From Arthrobacter sp. zg-Y820 (GTDB taxonomy: Bacteria > Actinomycetota > Actinomycetes > Actinomycetales > Micrococcaceae): DNA of 64,000 bases. Shown one piece after another: positions 24,384-33,137 of the stretch. Numbering within the stretch: the first letter of the stretch is position 1; every line of letters begins with the position of its first letter. Location of the stretch: contig NZ_CP126247.1 of NCBI RefSeq assembly GCF_030142155.1, positions 434,001-498,000 of the forward strand, given 5' to 3'. The notes under the pieces were generated by a model that was not told the DNA's origin, made no database searches, and saw only the letters and a program-made list of their open reading frames with translations. The translations under genes were made by a program, and so were the position numbers.

Positions 24384-25343
24384 CTAGCCCAAACCCTCCA
24401 GCTTGGCCTGGGCTTTCTCCACGGCCCGTCGGGCCGCACGCGCTGTGCGGCGGGCACTATCGCGTGCCCGTTCGAGGGTGCCCGCACGGCGGTCGACGGC
24501 AGCCACTTCACGCTCGAGATCTCGGATCCGCTCACGCAGTTCGTCAATTTCGTCTGTCAGCTCGTCGCGGCGGTCGTCAACAGCATCGACCTCATCTTGG
24601 GCCGCCTTCAGAGCGTCCTCAGCCTGCGCTGCGTCCCGCTCTGCATCCGCCAATGATGTCCGCGCCGCGCGAAGTGCGCGGGCTGCCGCAGCTTTTTCCT
24701 TCCTCGCCTGCACGGCAGAACCTTTACCGGCCCCACCCTCAGCACCTTCCCCATCCCCGGCCCCAGAGCCGCGAGCACCGGTTCCGGTTGTGGATGGTTG
24801 CCGCGGCGTTCCGCCGGCAGTCAGCTGCCGAACCGAGGAGGGGTCCGCAACGGCGCCCTCCAGCTGCACCGGTTCCCAGCCATTGGCTTCCAGCGCCCGA
24901 ACTAGCTGACCGCTGGCTGCCGCGGCGGCAGCATCGGCATCGGTCATCGCGGCCCAGAGTGTTTGTTCCACTTCCGCGCCCACTGCGGCACTGACCGGAC
25001 GCCCCAATTCTTCGGCGAGACTCCGGGCTTCCCGCGCGGCAGACCGGAGCAGGCGTTGGCGCTCACCACTGAGCTGGCGCAGCTGCTGCTGATCCATATC
25101 GGTTTGCGCTTCCCGCAGGACGGCGCCCAGTTCGAGGACCTCGGAGACCAGCTCCGGACGATGCAGGGTCAGCATGTTGACCAGCCACGCACCGGCAGAG
25201 GGTTTCGGCAGGGTGCGTAGGGCTTTACCCAATTCCTTGTCCCCGCCTTTGGTCGCAGCGGCTGCGCGCTGGTTGCGGGCTTCCGTGAAGGCATCGGGCA
25301 TGAGGGCATACAGCTCCGCTACGGTCTCTGCCTTGTCCGCCAT
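24384..25343 (-). CDS. Hypothetical coiled-coil protein
   Basis: A 319-residue soluble protein of a family seen in actinobacteria but unnamed. The helical N-terminal region (AELYALMPDAFTEARNQRAA, LPKPSAGAWLVNMLTLHRPEL) precedes a Gly/Ser-rich hinge (about 175-215). The C-terminal half is almost entirely coiled coil (ARTSLADAERDAAQAEDALK onward, heptads to about residue 305) and ends AKLEGLG. There is no signal peptide or enzyme motif. A scaffold or nucleoid role is possible but is not shown by the sequence. Confidence 0.75.
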   Translation of the reverse strand: MADKAETVAELYALMPDAFTEARNQRAAAATKGGDKELGKALRTLPKPSAGAWLVNMLTLHRPELVSEVLELGAVLREAQTDMDQQQLRQLSGERQRLLRSAAREARSLAEELGRPVSAAVGAEVEQTLWAAMTDADAAAAAASGQLVRALEANGWEPVQLEGAVADPSSVRQLTAGGTPRQPSTTGTGARGSGAGDGEGAEGGAGKGSAVQARKEKAAAARALRAARTSLADAERDAAQAEDALKAAQDEVDAVDDRRDELTDEIDELRERIRDLEREVAAVDRRAGTLERARDSARRTARAARRAVEKAQAKLEGLG

Positions 25344-25454
25344 CCCGCTCCGCTCATCTTTCCGTGGTTACCTTCCCGCGCTCACCTTCCATGGCTCCCC
25401 ATTCAAGGCTCCCCATTGCAGGACTCCACAACCTTAGGGCTCATCAAAACGAGC

Positions 25455-25820
25455 TCACAGCATTTGAGCCAGCCGGCCCCACACCACTATGGCTGCCATC
25501 ACCAGAAGGATAGCCGGGAGGACAGCGGCCTGGCGCTGTTCCCGGCGCAGATGCATCGCTACGGCCAAGGCCATGAGGACCACCAGGCCTGCGGCAGCGG
25601 CGGTGGTCAGGATGGGCGTCCAGCCCAGGAATCCGGGAAGCAAGAGGAACACGCCCGCGGTTAGCTCCACTGCACCAAGGGCGCGGATGGCGGCCACCGG
25701 ATAACCGTCTGTCCACGGCAATTTCCTCAAGTGCCTGGCGGGGCGCGTCAGCCGCTGCCCGCCAATTCCCATGAACATGATGGCCAGAACGATCTGCAGA
25801 ATCCAGAGAAAAAGGGACAT
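25455..25820 (-). CDS. DoxX-family membrane protein
   Basis: A 121-residue protein with four membrane helices: LFLWILQIVLAIMFMGIGGQRL, IRALGAVELTAGVFLLLPGF, PILTTAAAAGLVVLMALAVA and AVLPAILLVMAAIVVWGRLA. The short-chain DoxX pattern (G-x-K/R-L after helix 1, A-x-x-E-x-x-x-G in helix 2) is clear. The family is linked to redox and stress membrane complexes in mycobacteria; the role here is unproven. It is the last gene before the maltose-type locus, on the same strand as the LacI gene. Confidence 0.8.
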   Translation of the reverse strand: MSLFLWILQIVLAIMFMGIGGQRLTRPARHLRKLPWTDGYPVAAIRALGAVELTAGVFLLLPGFLGWTPILTTAAAAGLVVLMALAVAMHLRREQRQAAVLPAILLVMAAIVVWGRLAQML

Positions 25821-25951
25821 GGGGGAGCGGTGTTCTTTCGGCCGGACGAACTGACATTCCAGTCAAGCACGGTTGGCTGGTGAAGACGAGGGCAACGGCC
25901 AGCACGACGGCGGAGCCGCTGATTCCCGGAGTGGAGGCCGCAGTCCGCGGA

Positions 25952-26968
25952 TCAGCTGTGCAGGTCCGCGGGAACCGAAGTGCTGGAGCGGACCACGAAC
26001 TCGGTGGGGTAGAAACGCTGAGTCCAGTCTGCTTCGAGCGGCTCCTGCTGGAGGAGGGAAAGGACGGCGGCGACGGCGGCAGCTCCCTGGCCCCGCGGAT
26101 CCTGGCTGATGGTGGTCAGCCCAAAGACCTCCCCGAGCTCATGCCCGTCAATGCCGATCACCGACAGGTCCTCCGGAACACGCAGTCCCAGACTCTTGGC
26201 CGCAAGGATGGTGCCGATGGCGATCTCGTCCGAGGCGCAAAAAATGCCAGTGGGCCGGCCCGGAGCGGCCAGGAGAGTCTTGGCGGCGTGAACTCCGCTG
26301 CCCACGGAAAAGTCGGGGCTGTTGATGTGCACGCATTTCAGACCGGCACGGCCCATGGCCTGTTCGTAACCGTCCCGGCGCGTGCTGCCCATCCGAAAAT
26401 CGCGCTCGAGCTCTTCGCCACCTCCAATGTGGGCAATTCGGGTATGACCGAGAGCAATGAGGTGCTCGGTGGCGAGCGCCGAGATGTTGGCCTCGTCCAC
26501 GCGGATGGTGTGGGTCTGCGGCAGGGGACCGCCGATGGCGACAATGGGCTTGCCGACGGCGTGCAGTTGGGACAGCTCCTCGTCGGTGAGTTTCAGCGCC
26601 ACCGCTATGACGGCGTCGAGCCGTTTGCGGCGCAGCATCTCGGTCAGCACACTCTCGCGGTGTCCGGGGCTGTCGCCGGTGTTGTAAAGCGTGAGGTCAT
26701 AGCCCGCATCGATGAGTGCAGCGGCAGCGCCTTCGAGGACCTGGGAGAAATACCAGCGGCCGACGGTGGGCATGACAATTCCAATGTTGCGGCTGCGGCC
26801 GGAAGCCAGCGACGACGCGTTGTAGGAAATGACAAAGCCCAGCTCGTCGGCTGCGGCCTGAACCTTGCGGCGGGTGGCCTCGGAGACCTTTCCGTTGCCG
26901 CTGAAGGCACGGGAGACCGTGGCTGAAGAGACACCGGCGCGCGCGGCCACCTCTTTGATCCCTGCCAC
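25952..26968 (-). CDS. LacI-family transcriptional regulator of the maltose/alpha-glucoside locus
   Basis: A 338-residue repressor. Residues 2-25 (AGIKEVAARAGVSSATVSRA) are the LacI helix-turn-helix, LASGRSRNIGIVMP follows the hinge helix, and a periplasmic-binding-protein-like sugar domain makes up the rest (FCASDEIAIGTILAAKSLGLRVP, SVIGIDGHEL). I choose the GTG at 26968 because it gives the standard LacI start and has AGGACA upstream; an ATG at 26995 would add 9 residues. It lies 145 bp downstream of the alpha-glucosidase gene on the same strand and probably represses both arms of the locus. Confidence 0.9.
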   Translation of the reverse strand: MAGIKEVAARAGVSSATVSRAFSGNGKVSEATRRKVQAAADELGFVISYNASSLASGRSRNIGIVMPTVGRWYFSQVLEGAAAALIDAGYDLTLYNTGDSPGHRESVLTEMLRRKRLDAVIAVALKLTDEELSQLHAVGKPIVAIGGPLPQTHTIRVDEANISALATEHLIALGHTRIAHIGGGEELERDFRMGSTRRDGYEQAMGRAGLKCVHINSPDFSVGSGVHAAKTLLAAPGRPTGIFCASDEIAIGTILAAKSLGLRVPEDLSVIGIDGHELGEVFGLTTISQDPRGQGAAAVAAVLSLLQQEPLEADWTQRFYPTEFVVRSSTSVPADLHS

Positions 26969-27077
26969 GATTTGTCCTCGATTCAGCAACTGCATGACGC
27001 AGATGTGCGATTCAGTACCTGCACTGTTCAGAAGGCTTATGGGCTGCCGCACCCTGACAGCAGCAGCGCCCAGCTGA

Positions 27078-27107
27078 GGCACCGGACCCGGAAGCCCGGT
27101 GCCTTTT
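27078..27107. terminator. Hairpin between alpha-glucosidase and LacI genes
   Basis: GGCACCGG (27078-27085) pairs with CCGGTGCC (27096-27103) around a 10-base loop; TTTT follows on the plus strand. The flanking genes read on the minus strand, where no T run follows, so it may be an attenuator or processing site rather than a normal terminator. Confidence 0.4.
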
Positions 27108-27113
27108 CCGCAT

Positions 27114-28847
27114 TTAGCTTAGCCGGAGCCAGACAGCGTGGTTGGGGAGCAGGAAACCGTCAGCCGCGGCACCGGCTTCGCTGGTCACCAGAACCTCCCC
27201 GGAGGGCAGGGACATCGGTTCGGTGCCCATGTTCAGCACAGTCAGGACGGTGCCGTTCAGGAAGGCGACGACGGCGTCCGGATCGACGTCGGGCCACCAG
27301 GCCAGCGAACCGGCACCGAGGGCATATTCCCGACGTACGGCCAGCGCGCTGCGGTACAGGTTCAGCGTCGAGTTCGGATCCTCGCGCTGGACATCGCGGG
27401 CCAGCGACGCCCAGTCGGCAGGCTGGGGCAGCCAAGCCGAACCGGTGCTGCTGAAGCCGAAGCTGTCAGCCGCGGAGTACCAGGGCAGGGGAATCCGGCA
27501 GCCGTCACGTCCCAGGCGGGCGCCGCCGGTGCGGTGATAGGTGGGATCCTGGCGGAAGTCGTGCGGCATGGTGGTGTGGTCCGGCAGTCCCAATTCCTCC
27601 CCCTGATAGAGGTAGACGCCGCCGGGCAGGGCCAGCATCAGCAAGGTGGCAGCTCGTGCCCGGGAGAGTCCCAGGGTGTGGTTGGGCTGCGGGTCCTCCG
27701 GCCCCAGACCGTCGCCCGGGCGTTCCTGCTGGTCCTCGAGACCAAAGCGCGTGGCATGGCGCACGACGTCGTGGTTTGAAAGCACCCAGGTGGTGGGCGC
27801 CCCCACCTTGTCGAAGGCTTCCAACGACGACGAGATGACGTGGCGCAGCGCCCCGGCGTGCCAGGGGTGGTGCAGATAGGCAAAGTTGAAGGTCTGGTGC
27901 ATCTCATCCGGGCGGACCCAGTCCGAGAGGCGGTCCAGCGGATCGATGGTGGCTTCGGCGCACAGCACGCGGTCGCCGTCGTAGCTGTCCAGCAGCCGCC
28001 GCCAGGACCGGTAGATGTCGTGGACTTCCGCCTGGCCGAACATCGGAGCCTCGTATCCGGGGAAACCCTCCGAGGAACCGCCGTCGGCACGGCCGCCCCA
28101 ATCGGGCAGCCCGGACTTCTTGACCAGGGCATGGGCAACATCCACGCGGAAACCGCCGACGCCGCGGTCCAGCCAGAAGCGCAGCACGCGTTCGAACTCC
28201 GCACGCACCGCCGGGTTGTCCCAGTTGAAGTCCGGCTGGCTGGAGTCGAACAGGTGCAGGTACCACTGGCCGGCCGTTCCATCGGTGTTGGTGGTCCGGG
28301 TCCAGGCTGATCCGCCGAAGTGCGACTGCCAGTTGTTGGGCGGAAGGACGCCGTTTTCGCCGGCCCCGTCACGGAAGATGAACATGTCCCGCTCAGGCGA
28401 GTCCGCCGGCGAGTGAAGGGCGGCCTGGAAGAGGGCGTGTTCGCTGGAGCAGTGGTTGGGAACGAGGTCCACAATGATCCGGATGCCGTGCCCGGAGGCC
28501 TTCGCAACGAGGGCATCAAAGTCCTCGAGGGTGCCGAACAGCGGATCGACGGCGCAGTAGTCAGCGACGTCGTAGCCGGCGTCGTTCTGCGGTGAGGTGT
28601 AGAACGGGGAGAGCCACAGGGCATCGATGTCGAGCTCGGCCAGGGAGGACATCTCAGCAGTGATGCCGGGCAGGTCGCCCACGCCGTTTCCGCTGAGATC
28701 GCGGAACGAGCGCGGATACACCTGGTAAATCACCGAGGAACGCCACCACTGGCGATCGTGTTCGCTGGAGGCTGCGTGCAGAGGGACAAGGGACGGGCCG
28801 GTCTCTGCGCCGGTGCCGGAAATTAAGTGGCTGAGCATGGGTGCCAT
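27114..28847 (-). CDS. Alpha-glucosidase, GH13 family
   Basis: A 577-residue cytosolic GH13 enzyme: VYQVYPRSFRD near the start, DLVPNHCSSEH (region I), GGFRVDVAHALVK (region II, with the nucleophile Asp in RVDVAH), CAEAT (region III, general acid Glu) and VLSNHDV (region IV). No signal peptide. It should split maltose or other alpha-glucosides brought in by the divergent ABC importer. Two ATGs (28847, 28838) are possible; the longer is given. A LacI-type operator lies 25 bp before the start. Confidence 0.93.
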   Translation of the reverse strand: MAPMLSHLISGTGAETGPSLVPLHAASSEHDRQWWRSSVIYQVYPRSFRDLSGNGVGDLPGITAEMSSLAELDIDALWLSPFYTSPQNDAGYDVADYCAVDPLFGTLEDFDALVAKASGHGIRIIVDLVPNHCSSEHALFQAALHSPADSPERDMFIFRDGAGENGVLPPNNWQSHFGGSAWTRTTNTDGTAGQWYLHLFDSSQPDFNWDNPAVRAEFERVLRFWLDRGVGGFRVDVAHALVKKSGLPDWGGRADGGSSEGFPGYEAPMFGQAEVHDIYRSWRRLLDSYDGDRVLCAEATIDPLDRLSDWVRPDEMHQTFNFAYLHHPWHAGALRHVISSSLEAFDKVGAPTTWVLSNHDVVRHATRFGLEDQQERPGDGLGPEDPQPNHTLGLSRARAATLLMLALPGGVYLYQGEELGLPDHTTMPHDFRQDPTYHRTGGARLGRDGCRIPLPWYSAADSFGFSSTGSAWLPQPADWASLARDVQREDPNSTLNLYRSALAVRREYALGAGSLAWWPDVDPDAVVAFLNGTVLTVLNMGTEPMSLPSGEVLVTSEAGAAADGFLLPNHAVWLRLS

Positions 28848-28871
28848 CCTAGGGGCATCTCCGGCTCAGAA

Positions 28872-28885
28872 TGAAAACGCTTGCA
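28872..28885. promoter_or_regulatory. LacI-type operator upstream of the alpha-glucosidase gene
   Basis: TGAAAACGCTTGCA is a complete match to the generic LacI/CcpA-class operator pattern (TGNAANCGNTNNCA). It lies 25 bp upstream of the alpha-glucosidase start codon, where it would cover the promoter or the first transcribed bases. Confidence 0.7.
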
Positions 28886-29003
28886 CGCAGGTTGCGGCTT
28901 TCCCAGCGACGGTAGTTTCCGTCCAGCCGGGGAAGCTGAGCGGGCAATGTGCCTCTGACGTGGGAAGGTTAGTGTGATCTGAGTCTGTGATTGGACGCAC
29001 ACC

Positions 29004-29019
29004 GTGTACGCGCTTACAC
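29004..29019. promoter_or_regulatory. LacI-type operator upstream of the binding-protein gene
   Basis: GTGTACGCGCTTACAC is a 16 bp palindrome with one mismatched pair and a central GCGC. It overlaps the predicted promoter TTGGAC (28991-28996), 18 bp, TACACT (29015-29020) of the importer genes. Its core differs from the first operator by the extra central base pair. Confidence 0.65.
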
Positions 29020-29148
29020 TTTCTCCATACTTAGGTCCCCGATGGAGAGTTCCCCTGCTCCTGACCCTTCCGGTGCAGCAGCACAGGAGGCTCGGGCACC
29101 AGCCTGAGAATGTCGGACACCATTGAAAAAACTAGGAGAGGTTCACCA

Positions 29149-30438
29149 ATGAAGGTGCACACCACGGGTACGACGGCGCCTCGCCGCCGCGCCCTCGCTC
29201 TCGGGGCCGTTTCGGTCACCGCAGCCCTTGTCCTGAGTGCCTGTGGGGGCGGCGACGCCGCTGACAACGCAGACTCCACCGATCTCGCCAGCGCCGGCGC
29301 CACCACCCTCACAATGTGGGTCGATGCCGAACGTTCACCGGCACTGACCGAGGTCACGGCCCAGTTCAAGGAAGACACCGGCATCGAGATCAAGCTGGTC
29401 ACGAAGGACTTCGAGCAGGTTTCCGATGACTTCATCACCCAGGTTCCCACCGGCAAGGGCCCGGACCTGATCGTCGGGCCGCACGACTGGCTGGGCAAGT
29501 TTGTGCTCAACGGCGTCGTCGCCCCGATCGAACTGGGCGACAAGGCAGCCGACTTCCAGGAATCTGCCGTCTCGGCAATGACCTATGAAGGCAGCACCTA
29601 CGGCGTTCCGTACTCCATCGAGAACATCGGCCTGCTGCGCAACACGGACCTGGTTCCGGAACCGGCAACCACCATGGACGAGGTCATCGCCAACGGCCAG
29701 GACGCCGTCGCCACCAAGGGAGCCGAATTCCCGTTCCTAGTGGGCATGGATCCCAAGCAGGGCGATCCCTACCACCTCTACCCGCTGCAGACCTCGATGG
29801 GTGTTCCGGTCTTCGGCACCGATGAGGACGGCGGCTACGACGCCACCAAGCTGGAGCTGGGCAGCGAAAACGGCGCGGCCTTTGCCGCCAAGCTGAAGGA
29901 ATGGGGCGAAAGCGGCGCCGGAATCCTGAATTCCAACATCTCAGCGGACATCGCCAAGGAGAAGTTCAACGCCGGAGCCTCCCCGTACTTCCTCACCGGC
30001 CCGTGGAACGTGCCGCTGGCCGAGGAAGCCGGCATCAACGTCGCCGTCGACCCGCTGCCCACCACCGGCGACCAGCCCGCGCAGCCCTTTGTGGGCGTGA
30101 ACGGGTTCTTCATCAGCTCCAAGAGCCAGAACTCCCTCGCTGCCACCGAATTTGCCTTGAACTACCTGACCACCGAGGCCGTGCAGGACGCCATGTTCGA
30201 GGGCGGCGGACGGCCGCCGGCCCTCACCGCCTCCTTCGACAAGGCAGCTGCGGACCCGATCGTCGCCGCCTTCGGCGAAATCGGAGCCAACGGCGTTCCG
30301 ATGCCGGCCATTCCGGAAATGGAAGCCGTTTGGGCGGACTGGGGCGGCACCGAGCTGGCACTCATCAAGGGCCAGGGCGATCCCGCTGAATCCTGGGCCA
30401 CCATGGTCAGCAACATCGAAGCCAAGATCGCCAAGTAG
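29149..30438 (+). CDS. Maltose/maltodextrin-type ABC transporter substrate-binding lipoprotein
   Basis: A 429-residue extracellular solute-binding protein of cluster CUT1. The lipoprotein signal ends in the lipobox LSAC, with Cys32 as the lipid anchor. The mature part opens LTMWVDAERSPALTEVTAQF and continues DLIVGPHDWLGKFVLNGVVAPI, close to MalE. The ATG at 29149 has AGGAGAGG upstream and gives a standard signal peptide; the earlier ATG at 29110 does not. It binds sugar for the two permeases downstream. No ATPase gene is present, so a shared MsmX/MsiK-type ATPase elsewhere is needed. Confidence 0.93.
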   Translation: MKVHTTGTTAPRRRALALGAVSVTAALVLSACGGGDAADNADSTDLASAGATTLTMWVDAERSPALTEVTAQFKEDTGIEIKLVTKDFEQVSDDFITQVPTGKGPDLIVGPHDWLGKFVLNGVVAPIELGDKAADFQESAVSAMTYEGSTYGVPYSIENIGLLRNTDLVPEPATTMDEVIANGQDAVATKGAEFPFLVGMDPKQGDPYHLYPLQTSMGVPVFGTDEDGGYDATKLELGSENGAAFAAKLKEWGESGAGILNSNISADIAKEKFNAGASPYFLTGPWNVPLAEEAGINVAVDPLPTTGDQPAQPFVGVNGFFISSKSQNSLAATEFALNYLTTEAVQDAMFEGGGRPPALTASFDKAAADPIVAAFGEIGANGVPMPAIPEMEAVWADWGGTELALIKGQGDPAESWATMVSNIEAKIAK

Positions 30439-30551
30439 TCCGGTATCAGCCGGTCTGGTCAGACACGGAATAGCCGGGGCCTGACACGACGTCGACACAG
30501 GTACGGCACGAGATAGACACAGCACCGGCCGCACAGCCGATGCAAGATACG

Positions 30552-30593
30552 CGGGCCGGGACACTGCAGTTTTAGGAGCAGTGTCCCGGCCCG
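30552..30593 (+). terminator. Perfect 16 bp stem-loop between binding-protein and permease genes
   Basis: CGGGCCGGGACACTGC (30552-30567), a 10-base loop and GCAGTGTCCCGGCCCG (30578-30593). There is no T run after it. It sits just before the MalF-type gene, where partial termination or protection of the upstream message would give more binding protein than permease. Confidence 0.7.
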
Positions 30594-30615
30594 AACCGGT
30601 TCAAGGAGAACCCCG

Positions 30616-32223
30616 ATGGTTGATCAGCTGGACACCCCCGTCCGCTCAGACATTCCCGCACCAAAAACGAAACCCCGGCGCAGCCCGGACTCTACGGCTG
30701 GCCTGCTGGCCAAAATCCTGCTTCTGGGCCTGACGGATGCGTTTGCCGTTTACGTCCTGATGGCCCTGTTCATGAACGAGAAATGGACCATCCTGGCAGT
30801 AGCCACGGCCGTGACCGTGCTGATCAACTGGATTTACCTGCGCCGCGGCGGCCTGCCGGCCAAGTATCTGGCCCCCGGTGTCCTGTTCCTGCTCGTCTTT
30901 CAGGTCTTCGTGGTGGTCTACAGCGGCTACATCGCGTTCACCAACTACGGTGACGGGCACAACAGCACCAAGGACGATGCCATCTCGTCCATCTCCATGA
31001 GCGCGCAGAAGCGCATTCCGGATTCCCCCGCCTACCAGGTGTCTGTGGTGGAAAAGGGCGATGTCCTGTCGCTGCTGGTCACCGATCCCGACGGTGGCGT
31101 GCGGATCGGCACCACCGGCGAACCGCTGGCCGATGTCGACGGCGCCGAACTCGGCAGCACCGGCAAGGCCGTGGGCGCCGAGGGCTACCGCACACTGACC
31201 TTCAACGAACTGCTCGGCGCGCAGCAGGAAATCACCGCCATCCAGGTTCCCCTCGGTGAAGACCTCGATGAGGGCATCCTGCAGACGGCCGACGGCTCCA
31301 ATGCGTACGTCTTCAAACCGGTGCTGGTCTACGACGAAGCGGCGGACACCTTCACCGACACCGAGTCCGGAGCCGTCTACACCGACGGCGGTGAAGGTTC
31401 CTTCATAACGGCCGACGGCGAACGCCTCGCCACGGGCTGGAAGGTGGGTGTCGGGTTCGAGAACTTTGAGCGTGCGTTCACCGATCCTGACCTGCGCGGA
31501 CCGCTCGTCAGCGTTATTCTCTGGACCTTTGCGTTTGCGCTCGGATCGGTGCTGCTGTGCTTCGGACTGGGCCTGTTCCTTGCGCTCACGTTCAACCATC
31601 CGAACCTGCGCGGCAAAAAGATCTACCGCACCGTGATGATCCTGCCGTATGCCTTCCCCGCCTTCCTCGCCGGGCTGGTCTGGTCCGGGATGCTCAACCA
31701 GGAATTCGGCTTCATCAACGCCTCCCTGTTCGGCGGAGCCGATATTCCGTGGCTGACCGATCCGTGGCTGGCGAAGTTCAGCGTGCTGCTGGTGAACACG
31801 TGGCTGGGGTTCCCCTACATGTTCCTGGTCTGCACCGGAGCCCTGCAGTCCCTCCCGGAAGACGTCAACGAGGCCGCCCGGATGGACGGCGCCTCCGCGT
31901 GGCGGATCTTCCGCTCGATCAAGCTGCCGCTGCTGCTGGTCTCCACTGCACCGCTGCTGATCTCCACCTTTGCCTTCAACTTCAACAACTTCAACGTGAT
32001 CTTCATGCTCACCGGCGGCGGGCCCCGGTTCTCCGATACCAACATGGACATCGGCGCCACCGACCTGCTGATCACGCTGGTCTACAAGGTGGCGTTCGGC
32101 CAGGGGTCCGGGCGTGACTACGGGCTGGCCAGTGCGCTCGCCGTCATCATCTTCATCATCGTGGCAGTCATTTCAGCGGTCAGCTTTCGGCAGACCAAGG
32201 CGCTGGAGGAAGTGAACTCATGA
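30616..32223 (+). CDS. MalF-type sugar ABC transporter permease
   Basis: A 535-residue permease. It has a cytoplasmic start, two or three N-terminal membrane helices (to about residue 115), a large extracellular insertion (about 115-275) typical of MalF, then the binding-protein-dependent transport core. The EAA loop that docks the ATPase is EAARMDGASAWRIFRSIKLP. It overlaps the MalG-type gene by 4 bp (ATGA), so the two permeases are made together. Maltose or maltodextrin is the likely substrate from the neighbouring alpha-glucosidase. Confidence 0.92.
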   Translation: MVDQLDTPVRSDIPAPKTKPRRSPDSTAGLLAKILLLGLTDAFAVYVLMALFMNEKWTILAVATAVTVLINWIYLRRGGLPAKYLAPGVLFLLVFQVFVVVYSGYIAFTNYGDGHNSTKDDAISSISMSAQKRIPDSPAYQVSVVEKGDVLSLLVTDPDGGVRIGTTGEPLADVDGAELGSTGKAVGAEGYRTLTFNELLGAQQEITAIQVPLGEDLDEGILQTADGSNAYVFKPVLVYDEAADTFTDTESGAVYTDGGEGSFITADGERLATGWKVGVGFENFERAFTDPDLRGPLVSVILWTFAFALGSVLLCFGLGLFLALTFNHPNLRGKKIYRTVMILPYAFPAFLAGLVWSGMLNQEFGFINASLFGGADIPWLTDPWLAKFSVLLVNTWLGFPYMFLVCTGALQSLPEDVNEAARMDGASAWRIFRSIKLPLLLVSTAPLLISTFAFNFNNFNVIFMLTGGGPRFSDTNMDIGATDLLITLVYKVAFGQGSGRDYGLASALAVIIFIIVAVISAVSFRQTKALEEVNS

Positions 32224-33137
32224 GCAATTCGACTCTGACCCCGGCACTCAAAACCGTCCCAACGGCTCCGGCACCCCGCAGGAAGTTCGCCGTCTGGTTC
32301 CGCGACAAGGGCTGGCGGCATCTGGTGGGCCTGGTCATGGGAGTTTTCGCGCTCTTTCCCCTGGCCTATGTGCTCTCCGCCGCGCTCAGCCCCACTGGCA
32401 CGCTGGTCTCCGCGAGCGGGCTGTTCGGCACAATCGAGTTCGACAACTTCGTGAACCTCTTCTCGGACCCCCAGAAACCGTTCGCCAAGTGGTTTGTGAA
32501 CACCCTTGTCGTCGGGTTGATCACCAGTGCCGGCACCGTGTTCCTCGGCGCCTTGGCCGCGTACTCCTTCTCCCGGATGCGTTTTACGGGCCGCCGTTTC
32601 GGACTGATGAGCCTGATGCTCCTGCAGATGTTTCCGCAGATGCTCGGCGTCGTCGCCATCTTCCTGCTGCTCAGCGGCATCTCCGACGTCGTGCCTTGGC
32701 TGGGCCTGGGCAGCCAGACCGGACTGATCATGGTCTATCTCGGCGGAGCCTTGGGTGTGAACACCTATCTGATGTACGGATTCTTCAACACCGTGCCGAA
32801 GTCCCTGGACGAGGCGGCCCGCATCGACGGTGCCAGCCACATCCAGATTTTCTTCACCATCATCCTGCGGCTGGTCACCCCCATCCTCGCCATTGTGGGG
32901 CTGCTGTCCTTCATCACGGCAACCGGCGAATTCCTGATCGCCTCCATTGTCCTGAATGATCCGGACACCCAGACGCTGGCAGTGGGCCTCTATTCCTTCG
33001 TCGGAGACAGCCAGTCCCGCACCTGGGGCGTCTTCTCCGCGGGTGCCGTCCTGGCCGCCCTGCCGGTGATGGTGCTGTTCCTGTTCCTGCAGCGCTTCAT
33101 CTCCTCCGGGTTGGTTGCCGGAGCCGTGAAGGGCTAG
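32220..33137 (+). CDS. MalG-type sugar ABC transporter permease
   Basis: A 305-residue permease with six membrane helices and the EAA loop EAARIDGASHIQIFFTIILR. It has the length and order of MalG and forms the second half of the channel with the upstream permease. The last four bases of the gene overlap the last four of the convergent aldo/keto reductase gene: CTAG supplies a stop codon to both. Confidence 0.92.
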   Translation: MSNSTLTPALKTVPTAPAPRRKFAVWFRDKGWRHLVGLVMGVFALFPLAYVLSAALSPTGTLVSASGLFGTIEFDNFVNLFSDPQKPFAKWFVNTLVVGLITSAGTVFLGALAAYSFSRMRFTGRRFGLMSLMLLQMFPQMLGVVAIFLLLSGISDVVPWLGLGSQTGLIMVYLGGALGVNTYLMYGFFNTVPKSLDEAARIDGASHIQIFFTIILRLVTPILAIVGLLSFITATGEFLIASIVLNDPDTQTLAVGLYSFVGDSQSRTWGVFSAGAVLAALPVMVLFLFLQRFISSGLVAGAVKG

